Virus record (IMG/VR): IMGVR_UViG_3300009172_001069
Span: 1-26,271 of that record
Strand: one strand, 5' to 3'
Length of the DNA: 26,271 bases
Origin: a virus
The notes beneath the pieces were generated by a model, which worked only from the letters and a program-made list of their open reading frames with translations, was not told the DNA's origin and searched no databases. This document shows positions 20,550-26,271 of this stretch, piece by piece (position 1 is the first letter of the stretch; each line of letters begins with the position of its first letter). Position numbers and translations under genes: made by a program.

Positions 20550-21863
20550 ATGAGAACACAACCGCAAGATATTATCGCACAGTTAGAAGCTGACAATAGC
20601 AAACTAGCCAAACAAGCAATCCTCGAAGCAGCAATGCAAGAAGGACTAGATGAGTTCTTTGAAGGTGTTCGAATGGCTCTTGATAAAACATATACTTTTG
20701 GTGTGAAGCAAGTGCCTGAGCGTTCAGATGTACTTACCGGACAAGGCCTAAGTTGGACAAACTTTGCTGAACTTGCTGAAGCATTGTACAAACGCAAACT
20801 AACAGGACATGCGGCACGTGACGCAATTGAACTTGCAATGAGTGTTGCTACTACTGATCAATGGAATGGTTTTTATAGACGTATTCTTATTAAAGACTTG
20901 CGTTGTGGAATGAGCGAAAAGACTGTTAACAAAGTAGCTAAAGAGTTTCCACAGTATAAAGTACCTGTGTTTGAATGTATGCTCGCCCATGACGGTGCTA
21001 ACCACGAAAAGAAGTTAGTTGGCCGTAAACTTATTGAGCCTAAGCTAGACGGTGTACGTTGTATTACAATTGTTGATCACGAAAACAAAACTGTAACACA
21101 GTACTCACGTAACGGCAAAGTGTTAGAAAACTTTACACACATCACTGATGCACTAAGCAACTTTATTGATGAGTTTGGACGTTCGTTTGTGCTTGATGGA
21201 GAAGTTATGAGTGCTGACTTTCAGCAGTTAATGACACAACTAAATCGAAAGTCAGATGTTGAAGCTGGTGATGCTCGACTTGCACTGTTTGATATTATTC
21301 CGTTGGTAGAGTTTAAACAAGGACAAAGCATACAAGGACAAAGACGCAGAAGCAATATGCTTAAAACATTTGCTAAGATATTTGAACAATGTTATTGTGA
21401 CATTGTAACACAAACAGAAGTAGAACTGGGCACTGAAGAAGGTGATGCACAGTTTAAAGCATATAACTTAGATGCTATTGAAAAAGGTTACGAAGGGATT
21501 ATGATTAAAGACATTGATACTGTTTATCAATGTAAGAGATCACATGCATGGCTAAAGCAAAAGCCGTTTATTGAGGTTACATTGGAGGTTGTAGATGTTG
21601 AAGAAGGAACAGGAAGAAATGAAGGACGACTCGGTGCTATCGTTTGTGAAGGAATGGACGATGGAAGAATGGTTAGGGTCAATTGCGGTAGCGGCTTTAG
21701 TGACAGTAACCGCGATAACTTTTGGACTCTTCGTAGCGATGTTATTGGACAACTAGTAGAAGTACGTGCAGATGCAGTAACACAGAATCAAGACGGTACA
21801 TATAGTTTGCGCTTCCCACGTTTTAAAACGTTCCGAGGCTTTGAACCAGGAGAGAAGGTATGA
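20550..21863 (+). CDS. ATP-dependent DNA ligase, T4 gp30-like
   Basis: The enzyme seals nicks during phage replication and recombination using ATP. The 437-residue protein has an N-terminal helical DNA-binding region (1-155) with GFYRRILIKDLRCGMSEKTV (107-126), as in T4 gp30-type ligases. The adenylation domain has IEPKLDGVRC with Lys165 as the AMP-accepting residue, VLDGEVM as motif III, YEGIMIKD as motif IV and WLKQKP as motif V. A C-terminal OB-fold region (IEVTLEVVDVEEGTGRNEGR) follows. A consensus promoter precedes it, so early expression is likely. The stop overlaps the next start (ATGA). Confidence 0.96.
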   Translation: MRTQPQDIIAQLEADNSKLAKQAILEAAMQEGLDEFFEGVRMALDKTYTFGVKQVPERSDVLTGQGLSWTNFAELAEALYKRKLTGHAARDAIELAMSVATTDQWNGFYRRILIKDLRCGMSEKTVNKVAKEFPQYKVPVFECMLAHDGANHEKKLVGRKLIEPKLDGVRCITIVDHENKTVTQYSRNGKVLENFTHITDALSNFIDEFGRSFVLDGEVMSADFQQLMTQLNRKSDVEAGDARLALFDIIPLVEFKQGQSIQGQRRRSNMLKTFAKIFEQCYCDIVTQTEVELGTEEGDAQFKAYNLDAIEKGYEGIMIKDIDTVYQCKRSHAWLKQKPFIEVTLEVVDVEEGTGRNEGRLGAIVCEGMDDGRMVRVNCGSGFSDSNRDNFWTLRSDVIGQLVEVRADAVTQNQDGTYSLRFPRFKTFRGFEPGEKV

Positions 21864-22024
21864 GTAATATAATAAATTTTCCAGTCGTTAGTGAAAACGA
21901 CAAACAGTTTTTAGAATTAGAGAAACAACAAAAGATTATCGAAGAACAACGTAAAAGAATAGAAGAACTGAGTAAAAAGCCTAAGTCAGTTGTTGTTGAA
22001 GAAGATGATGGGTATCACGATTAA
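21860..22024 (+). CDS. 54-residue coiled-coil protein
   Basis: This 54-codon gene begins MSNIINFPVVSENDKQFLEL and overlaps the ligase stop by 4 nt (ATGA). The middle is an uninterrupted charged coiled coil (EKQQKIIEEQRKRIEELSKK), and the tail is acidic (VVVEEDDGYHD). The coupling to DNA ligase and a plausible composition support a real gene. A DNA-replication accessory role is possible; it is not recognised. Confidence 0.65.
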   Translation: MSNIINFPVVSENDKQFLELEKQQKIIEEQRKRIEELSKKPKSVVVEEDDGYHD

Positions 22025-22049
22025 TAAAATGAAAGCAAGGAATAATAAA

Positions 22050-22286
22050 ATGAAAACAAACGACTCACAGCTACAAGAGCTGTACAATCACTTTTTTGCA
22101 GAAGTAGCCTTAGAGATTCAAGAGAACGAAGACCCGTTAGCTGTAGCTGCGGTGCTAACGTCAATTGCGCTTCGCTTGTACAAAACTTCACTTGATGAAC
22201 GTGACTTTAATAAAATGGTTGCATCAATCGTAGCTAAGAAGGGTGACGTACTACCTTTCTTTGACACTGATAAAGTTCTTCACTAG
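22050..22286 (+). CDS. Small helical phage protein, 78 aa
   Basis: The start is placed at ATG 22050, giving MKTNDSQLQELYNHFFAEVA, because AAGGA lies about 10 nt upstream; two more upstream start codons in frame lack ribosome sites and overlap the previous gene. The 78-residue protein is almost all helix (LEIQENEDPLAVAAVLTSIA at about 18-37, then LRLYKTSLDERDFNKMVASI). It resembles small acidic helical proteins that I recall from marine T4-like phages. No function is assigned. Confidence 0.75.
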   Translation: MKTNDSQLQELYNHFFAEVALEIQENEDPLAVAAVLTSIALRLYKTSLDERDFNKMVASIVAKKGDVLPFFDTDKVLH

Positions 22287-22296
22287 GAGGCTGTAG

Positions 22297-22506
22297 ATGG
22301 AACCCGAAAAGTACCCGAATATAAGTTATAGTTGGACGCAACCCTACTTGCCTACTAACTATAATCCTTTCTATACACCTAGCACAGAGCATGTGGTTAC
22401 AGAAGAAATGATTCGAATTGCTGCTGTAGACAGCATTATAGATCATATGTCAACATACCCTGATGCTGATCGTATCATTAAACAAATACAGGAGAGTAAC
22501 AAATGA
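22297..22506 (+). CDS. Small hypothetical protein, 69 aa
   Basis: The 69-residue protein begins MEPEKYPNISYSWTQPYLPT. The N-terminal third is Pro/Tyr-rich and probably extended, and the rest forms two helices (TEEMIRIAAVDSIIDHMSTY and ADRIIKQIQESN). AGGAGG lies 8 nt upstream. The stop overlaps the next ATG by 4 nt. An extended Pro/Tyr-rich tail plus a helical domain suggests a protein-binding adaptor, but no family is recognised. Confidence 0.7.
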   Translation: MEPEKYPNISYSWTQPYLPTNYNPFYTPSTEHVVTEEMIRIAAVDSIIDHMSTYPDADRIIKQIQESNK

Positions 22507-22787
22507 AACTAGCAGATTTTAAATTACTGCCAACTGAAACTCCTAAGGGTGTACAGGCAATGCTTAACTTTGGTGATTATGAATTAAGTATTATCCAGAA
22601 CGAAATGTCATACGGTAATGCAGCAGGCTTGTTTGAGATAGCAGTATTCAAGAACGACAATATGGTTGAACTGCCGGGTATAACTAATAGCGGAGACACT
22701 GTTGCAGGACATCTAACAGAAGATGATGTTGACATAATCATTAAGAAGATGTACCTAATAGCTAAACAGGAGCCTAAACAAATTTAA
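22503..22787 (+). CDS. Small hypothetical protein, 94 aa
   Basis: The 94-residue protein begins MKLADFKLLPTETPKGVQAM and is predicted to be mixed beta/alpha: strands in MLNFGDYELSIIQNEMSYG and LFEIAVFKN, then GITNSGDTVAGHLTEDDVDI leading to a C-terminal helix (IIKKMYLIAKQ). It overlaps the previous gene by 4 nt and precedes metK by 11 nt. I recall similar short proteins in T4-like marine phages, unverified. The function is unknown. Confidence 0.75.
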   Translation: MKLADFKLLPTETPKGVQAMLNFGDYELSIIQNEMSYGNAAGLFEIAVFKNDNMVELPGITNSGDTVAGHLTEDDVDIIIKKMYLIAKQEPKQI

Positions 22788-22798
22788 TAGGAAACTAC

Positions 22799-23893
22799 AT
22801 GAACTATATTTTTACAAGCGAATCAGTAAGTGACGGACATCCAGATAAGGTTGCAGACCAAATCTCAGATGCTCTTGTCGATGCTGGCTTAAAGAACGGC
22901 GATGAAACAACCCGTGTAGCAATTGAAACACTAGTAACTACTAACATGGTTACACTTGCAGGTGAAGTTAAGAACTTTAATGTAACTAAAGCAGCCGTAG
23001 AACATATTGTACGCAACAAAGTTAAACAGATTGGCTACGAACAAGAAGGGTTTCATTGGAATAAACTAAAGATCTATAATGAAATTCATAGCCAAAGTGC
23101 AGACATTGCACTAGGTACAGACGACTTTGGAGCAGGCGATCAAGGTATTATGTTTGGCTATGCTTGTAATCATACAGCTAGTATGATGCCAGCACCTATT
23201 CATTATGCTCACGAGATATTAAAAGAACTCAAAGGCCTCCGTGAACTAGATGATATCCTAGGTCCAGATGCTAAGAGTCAAGTAAGCGTAGAGTACAATG
23301 GTGCTAGGCGTGAAGGTCTTATTAAACGTATTGATCAAATTGTTATCAGCACACAACATGCTGAAGGCGAAATAGTAATTGCAAGAGAACTTGCAAAGCA
23401 GGCTGCAAGATCAGCCCTAGGTAATTTAATTGATGAAGATACTGTATGGCACATTAATCCTACTGGGAGTTTTGTTATTGGTGGACCTGACGGTGATGCA
23501 GGAGTTACAGGACGAAAGATTATCGTGGACACCTATGGTGGGTTCGCTCCTCATGGTGGTGGCGCTTTTTCTGGAAAAGACCCTACGAAAGTAGACCGTA
23601 GTGCTGCCTACATGGCACGTTGGTTAGCTAAGAACGTAGTAGCAGATGAAATGGCAGACTGGTGTAACATTCAGTTATCGTATGCTATTGGCGTAAAGCA
23701 ACCTACTAGTATCCTTATTGACAGCAACGGACACAATCGTAGTATTGAACATTTTATACGTGAAGAGATTGACTTGAGTCCTAAAGGAATCATTGACAGA
23801 TTTGATTTATTCAACTACACTAACTATAGTGAAAACTGCGTGTACGGACACTTTGGAGACAAAGACGTACCTTGGGAAAAGATAGGATGGTAA
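22799..23893 (+). CDS. metK: S-adenosylmethionine synthetase
   Basis: MetK makes SAM from methionine and ATP, for methyltransferases and for SAM-dependent biosynthesis. The 364-residue protein, near the bacterial norm of about 385, has FTSESVSDGHPDKVADQISD (5-24, the methionine/ATP-binding opening), DFGAGDQGIMFGYA (109-122) and GGGAFSGKDPTKVDRSAAY (253-271, the phosphate-binding loop), all well conserved. The C-terminus is slightly short. It lies in the small-gene run after DNA ligase and before the endonuclease VII gene. SAM could feed the phage methyltransferase and host steps such as tetrapyrrole or DNA methylation. The distribution of metK among phages was not checked. Confidence 0.97.
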   Translation: MNYIFTSESVSDGHPDKVADQISDALVDAGLKNGDETTRVAIETLVTTNMVTLAGEVKNFNVTKAAVEHIVRNKVKQIGYEQEGFHWNKLKIYNEIHSQSADIALGTDDFGAGDQGIMFGYACNHTASMMPAPIHYAHEILKELKGLRELDDILGPDAKSQVSVEYNGARREGLIKRIDQIVISTQHAEGEIVIARELAKQAARSALGNLIDEDTVWHINPTGSFVIGGPDGDAGVTGRKIIVDTYGGFAPHGGGAFSGKDPTKVDRSAAYMARWLAKNVVADEMADWCNIQLSYAIGVKQPTSILIDSNGHNRSIEHFIREEIDLSPKGIIDRFDLFNYTNYSENCVYGHFGDKDVPWEKIGW

Positions 23894-23896
23894 CCC

Positions 23897-24160
23897 ATGT
23901 ATAAAATTGAAGACATTGAACCCGGCAAAAGCTACGGATGCATGTTTAAAGTAGAAACTATGCTAGACACATTTGATAGGCCTCCAGGGCTTAGTGACAC
24001 ACCCTTGAAGGGGCCTGGCACATACGAAGGCTTTGGAGTTATTCAAGTACGTGACCTAGAGTCACGCCACGTTGAACTATACGACACAGAGTCACGTAAG
24101 ACATTCACAGTAAGTTTTGATAATATATGGGATGTTGATGATGTTGAATACACAGACTGA
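23897..24160 (+). CDS. Small hypothetical protein, 87 aa
   Basis: The 87-residue protein begins MYKIEDIEPGKSYGCMFKVE and reads like a small beta-barrel: short strands around YGCMFKVETML, YEGFGVIQVRDLE and RHVELYDTESRKTFTVSFDN. It starts 3 nt after the metK stop and overlaps the endonuclease VII gene. A small SH3- or OB-like fold that binds protein or nucleic acid is a guess from strand pattern only. No family is recognised. Confidence 0.75.
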   Translation: MYKIEDIEPGKSYGCMFKVETMLDTFDRPPGLSDTPLKGPGTYEGFGVIQVRDLESRHVELYDTESRKTFTVSFDNIWDVDDVEYTD

Positions 24161-24521
24161 AAAAGCATGTAGTAAGTGCGGCGTAGTACAACCCTTAGAT
24201 CGTTTTTGTAAAAGCTCTGGTGCAAACTATCTACGCACCGAATGTCGTGACTGTGAGCGTGAGCTAGGCAGAGTACGTAGAGAGCTTAAACGCACACACC
24301 CAACCCCCGGCGATGATCACATATGCCCTATTTGTAAGAAGGGTGCTGCTGCTGTTAAAGGTGCAGGCGGACGCAAGAGCGGCCATTGGTGTTTGGATCA
24401 TGATCATAAGACCAACAAGTTTAGAGGGTTCATATGCCACACATGTAATAGGGCATTGGGTCAGCTACAAGATAGGGTCGATGTTTTAGAGAATGCTATT
24501 CAGTATCTCAAACAGGGTTAG
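24138..24521 (+). CDS. Recombination endonuclease VII-like (HNH-type zinc) protein
   Basis: The protein resembles T4 endonuclease VII (gp49), which resolves branched DNA before packaging. CSKC and CRDC near the N-terminus and CPICK further on are paired cysteines. HWCLDHDHKTNKFRGFICHT followed by CNRALG carries the beta-beta-alpha metal core typical of the family. The start is uncertain (ATG 24132, 24138 or 24141; GGGA lies upstream), giving about 127 residues. It overlaps the 23897-24160 gene, and its 3' end overlaps the convergent YqgE-like gene by 4 nt. A T4 relative needs such a resolvase, so the assignment is strong. Confidence 0.88.
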   Translation: MMLNTQTEKACSKCGVVQPLDRFCKSSGANYLRTECRDCERELGRVRRELKRTHPTPGDDHICPICKKGAAAVKGAGGRKSGHWCLDHDHKTNKFRGFICHTCNRALGQLQDRVDVLENAIQYLKQG

Positions 24522-25081
24522 GCCAGCCAGTTGTTAACCGACTGCTTGGCTGATACGCTAATACTATGATCCCAAAGTTCACTAGGGTCTATATCAAATA
24601 ACTTAGCAGGCTTGGTGTTATCAGCTATTAGCCAACTACTGCTTCTAGTAAAGGGCGGTTGCCCATCCAATTCCATTTTTAGTTGCCCTGGTGCCCATTG
24701 ACTTAGGCCATAGCATATTCTAAACCATCTAGGCGCATCGCCATCTGCTAGGCAATGAAACATGCTTTCGTGGCTAGTAACTCTCCAATGCTCATTAACG
24801 TACATTGTATGCTCGTTCTCCCATTCAGGAGTGTGTAACATCCATATACTGCCCTTTTGTATAGGGCCGCCCCAATAGAGTGGAAAGCGTAAATTTTGTA
24901 GGTCTAGTCTAAGTTCTTTGGCTAGGTCTTCTAGCGTGTGTGGAGTAGGTCTATTAACACAAAGTGCAAATGTACCTTCTTGATTGTGATTGGTGATAAG
25001 GTTTACTGTACGAGCAAAACGCCCGTCAATCATACCCGGTGGTGCAATTATTAAACTTCCATTGGCTGGTTTAACTGTCAT
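24518..25081 (-). CDS. YqgE/AlgH-family (DUF179) protein
   Basis: The 187-residue protein matches the UPF0301 (YqgE/AlgH) family along its length. GSLIIAPPGMIDGRFARTVN (8-27) is the signature opening, LITNHNQEGTFALCVNRPTP (28-47) follows, LYWGGPIQKGSIWMLHTP lies at about 68-85, and CYGLSQWAPGQLKMEL (about 124-139) matches the Y-x-x-W-x-P-G-Q-L motif. The family is widespread in Proteobacteria and its function is unclear; in Pseudomonas AlgH has been linked to regulation of alginate and virulence genes. A phage copy may mimic a host protein. It is the last gene of the leftward run 25324-24518. Confidence 0.93.
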   Translation of the reverse strand: MTVKPANGSLIIAPPGMIDGRFARTVNLITNHNQEGTFALCVNRPTPHTLEDLAKELRLDLQNLRFPLYWGGPIQKGSIWMLHTPEWENEHTMYVNEHWRVTSHESMFHCLADGDAPRWFRICYGLSQWAPGQLKMELDGQPPFTRSSSWLIADNTKPAKLFDIDPSELWDHSISVSAKQSVNNWLA

Positions 25082-25084
25082 GTA

Positions 25085-25324
25085 TTAAGACCAATCTGGT
25101 AACGGGCCGCCATACTTCTTGCCCTTAATCTTTTTACCTTTGACCTTAACTCTTTCTGATCCAATTTTGTGACTCTTGCCGCCATCACGACTGCGATAGC
25201 CTTGGCTCTTACAACTTGACAGTTGACTAGCACCTAGTGCGCTGTCTGGCTTACCCGATGTGCATAGGGCTCTACTTGCTGGCTCTTCAACAAACTGTAT
25301 GTCTAATACTTCGCTTATTCTCAT
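25085..25324 (-). CDS. Small basic phage protein with possible capsid-targeting N-terminus
   Basis: The 79-residue protein begins MRISEVLDIQFVEEPASR, contains the Cys-bearing segment ALCTSGKPDSALGASQLSSC (about 19-38), then a very basic stretch (SERVKVKGKKIKGKKYGG), and ends PLPDWS. The strong positive charge suggests DNA or RNA binding. The first nine residues almost equal those of the 48-aa protein at 4800-4946 and fall in the M[KR]xxE class seen in other proteins here. This suggests a shared N-terminal address tag for packaging into the head, as in T4 internal proteins; that is inference. I recall related basic proteins in marine T4-like phages. Confidence 0.75.
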   Translation of the reverse strand: MRISEVLDIQFVEEPASRALCTSGKPDSALGASQLSSCKSQGYRSRDGGKSHKIGSERVKVKGKKIKGKKYGGPLPDWS

Positions 25325-25557
25325 ATGATGTTCCCTACCATGTGTATTGCTGTGATTAACAGAGCCTTTGTATCTAGGTCATCGCCTGCGTCCGTGTCAA
25401 TCTTAGGCTCTTCAATTAGTCTTAACATAATGTCTTGATACTCATATTCTTCGAGGCCACCACCATCATATTGTTCTGCTACCTGAAGTGCCATAGCAGC
25501 ACGTTCTTTGGCCCATTTAGGTCCATGTTCAGCTAACATTTCTAATTGTTCTCTCAT
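25321..25557 (-). CDS. Small acidic helical protein, 78 aa
   Basis: The 78-residue protein begins MREQLEMLAEHGPKWAKERA. It is helical, with an acidic middle (YDGGGLEEYEYQDIMLRLIE) and an Asp-rich segment (IDTDAGDDLD) before a hydrophobic end (LLITAIHMVGNII). It overlaps the next gene by 4 nt (ATGA). AAGGAAAC and a late-type promoter lie upstream, so it heads the three-gene unit 25557-24518. No family is recognised. Confidence 0.75.
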   Translation of the reverse strand: MREQLEMLAEHGPKWAKERAAMALQVAEQYDGGGLEEYEYQDIMLRLIEEPKIDTDAGDDLDTKALLITAIHMVGNII

Positions 25558-25577
25558 CGTGTTTCCTTGTTGTATAG

Positions 25578-25587
25578 ATATTTATCT
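25578..25587 (-). promoter_or_regulatory. T4-type late promoter motif (AGATAAATAT)
   Basis: GATAAATAT on the minus strand, 21-30 nt upstream of ATG 25557. It probably drives the 25557-24518 genes, including the YqgE-like gene. Confidence 0.6.
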
Positions 25588-25601
25588 AACACATGCACAT
25601 A

Positions 25602-25862
25602 CTAGTGCAAAACTCTATCCGGATCTGCACCATATAGATGCTCTAGGTCAGCGTCTTCTATGCCTAGTCTAGCTTTAAAATATTTGATAACACACTGTAG
25701 TTCATGTGCAGCCAACACTGAATTAGAGCTGTTTATTTGTAACAGTCGTGTGTGTTGTTCTTCGAGCATTTCTAGTTCTTCGTAGAATAGTTCTGCAATG
25801 GTTACAGCTTCTTCTATGATCATTTCATCTTCGTCTGTAAAACTATAATCTTCTTCACTCAA
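25602..25862 (-). CDS. Very acidic small protein, 86 aa, TTG start
   Basis: The 86-residue protein begins MSEEDYSFTDEDEMIIEEAV, using a TTG start at 25862; GGGAG lies about 9 nt upstream, and no ATG fits in frame. It is strongly acidic, with a helical middle (ELFYEELEMLEEQHTRLLQI) and an Asp-rich end (ARLGIEDADLEHLYGADPDR). High negative charge suits a DNA-mimic or protein-binding protein, but nothing specific is recognised. A late-type motif lies 28-37 nt upstream of the start. Confidence 0.7.
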   Translation of the reverse strand: MSEEDYSFTDEDEMIIEEAVTIAELFYEELEMLEEQHTRLLQINSSNSVLAAHELQCVIKYFKARLGIEDADLEHLYGADPDRVLH

Positions 25863-25889
25863 AGTTTGTTCTCCCTTTGCATGTTAATA

Positions 25890-25899
25890 ATATTTAGTT
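25890..25899 (-). promoter_or_regulatory. Late-type promoter motif (AACTAAATAT)
   Basis: CTAAATAT on the minus strand, facing the 25602-25862 gene. It is the same variant as in the palindrome at 15635-15650. Confidence 0.5.
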
Positions 25900-25902
25900 G
25901 AT

Positions 25903-26268
25903 TTAGATGATGTGGGCTAGTTCTTGTGTTTGACGATCTGCTTCGCCCCATGCTTCAATGCCGCCACCAGGACCAATCATTACTAGATCCTGTTTGAGAT
26001 AGAGCACTGAGTTAGGTATACATGCCACACTCTGCATGCCTAGTTCTCTCTCGCTGAGTATGCATATGCCATGATGAAAGCCTGTGTATACTACTTCTTG
26101 CAGTCCACGTTCCTTCATGTAGTCCACAAGTTCTCTGCGCTTGGACATTCTACCCACTTGACTAAATGGTGCCAACACTTGATTGTCATGCTCAGGCATA
26201 ATCACAAACTGATGCTTACAGTCCTGTGTGTACCAACGTATGCGATCAGCTAGTCGTATAGTTTCCAT
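25903..26268 (-). CDS. Hypothetical phage protein, 121 aa, start at window edge
   Basis: The 121-residue protein begins METIRLADRIRWYTQDCKHQ at the extreme right edge, so the true start could lie further upstream. The sequence alternates strands and helices: HQFVIMPEHDNQVLAPFSQV, YMKERGLQEVVYTGFHHGIC and SVLYLKQDLVMIGPGGGIEA. GPGGGIEAWGEADRQTQELA near the end has a glycine-rich turn. His and Cys residues are present but form no clear motif. I do not recognise a family. Confidence 0.65.
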   Translation of the reverse strand: METIRLADRIRWYTQDCKHQFVIMPEHDNQVLAPFSQVGRMSKRRELVDYMKERGLQEVVYTGFHHGICILSERELGMQSVACIPNSVLYLKQDLVMIGPGGGIEAWGEADRQTQELAHII

Positions 26269-26271
26269 TGC

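Noticed and set aside
1-26271. tRNA genes, CRISPR arrays, insertion sequences or an integrase with attachment sites
   Set aside because: Reading by eye, no cloverleaf with a GTTCRA T-loop, spaced repeats, transposase or integrase frame was found. A tRNAscan run would settle the tRNA point.

Overview
The window looks like part of the genome of a T4-like marine myovirus that infects an alphaproteobacterium. Genes are packed with 1-4 nt overlaps and base composition is AT-rich throughout. At least ten genes or short operons follow copies of a T4-type late promoter motif (TATAAATA or close variants), usually written over the stop codon of the preceding gene. The gene set includes a gp30-like ATP-dependent DNA ligase, an endonuclease VII-like protein and several small virion-type proteins. 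The host guess rests on a 5-aminolevulinate synthase of the alphaproteobacterial (Shemin pathway) type and on two DUF1127-like proteins, a family common in Alphaproteobacteria. No major capsid, terminase or polymerase gene falls in the window, so the phage assignment is strong but indirect.

Layout. 1-5968 (minus): late genes, including virion-like small proteins, a holin-like protein, a membrane protein, a protein with nucleic-acid-ligase motifs and a Pol-beta-fold nucleotidyltransferase. 6018-6351: divergent promoter region and structured leader. 6352-7808 (plus): a run of tiny overlapping genes, including the DUF1127-like pair. 7978-10570 (plus): the tightly coupled operon hemF-hemC-hemE. 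10556-13395 (minus): a 61-aa unknown, PRPP synthetase, a VOC/glyoxalase-fold protein, a methyltransferase and a HAD-type phosphatase. 13454-15588 (minus): class 3 lipase, a secreted small protein, SNase-type nuclease and a virion-like protein, mostly behind late promoters. 15655-16984 (plus): a candidate small overlapping ORF and hemA (ALA synthase). 16944-18860 (minus): cupin, ClpP and a sugar-nucleotide epimerase. 19012-24521 (plus): ParB-like protein, GIY-YIG-like protein, DNA ligase, small unknowns, MetK and endonuclease VII. 24518-26268 (minus): YqgE/AlgH-family protein and four small phage proteins.

The standout system is a split haem (tetrapyrrole) gene set. ALA synthase makes the first committed precursor. 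HemC makes hydroxymethylbilane, HemE converts uroporphyrinogen III to coproporphyrinogen III, and HemF converts that to protoporphyrinogen IX using O2. HemB, HemD and the last steps are not seen here and would come from the host or elsewhere in the phage genome. All four enzymes keep their diagnostic motifs, and three are translationally coupled. I infer that the phage raises tetrapyrrole flux in an aerobic host, for cytochromes or possibly bacteriochlorophyll. PRPP synthetase, SAM synthetase and ClpP suggest wider reprogramming of host metabolism and proteostasis.

Regulation is readable in places. There are sigma70-type promoters with exact 17-bp spacers at 6018-6046 and 13424-13452 (minus) and at 7428-7456, 18885-18913 and 20486-20514 (plus). 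Hairpin terminators lie at 1398-1423, 2553-2586 and 7904-7933. A palindrome at 15635-15650 forms two back-to-back late-type promoters, one facing the hemA locus. No tRNA gene, CRISPR array or insertion sequence was recognised.
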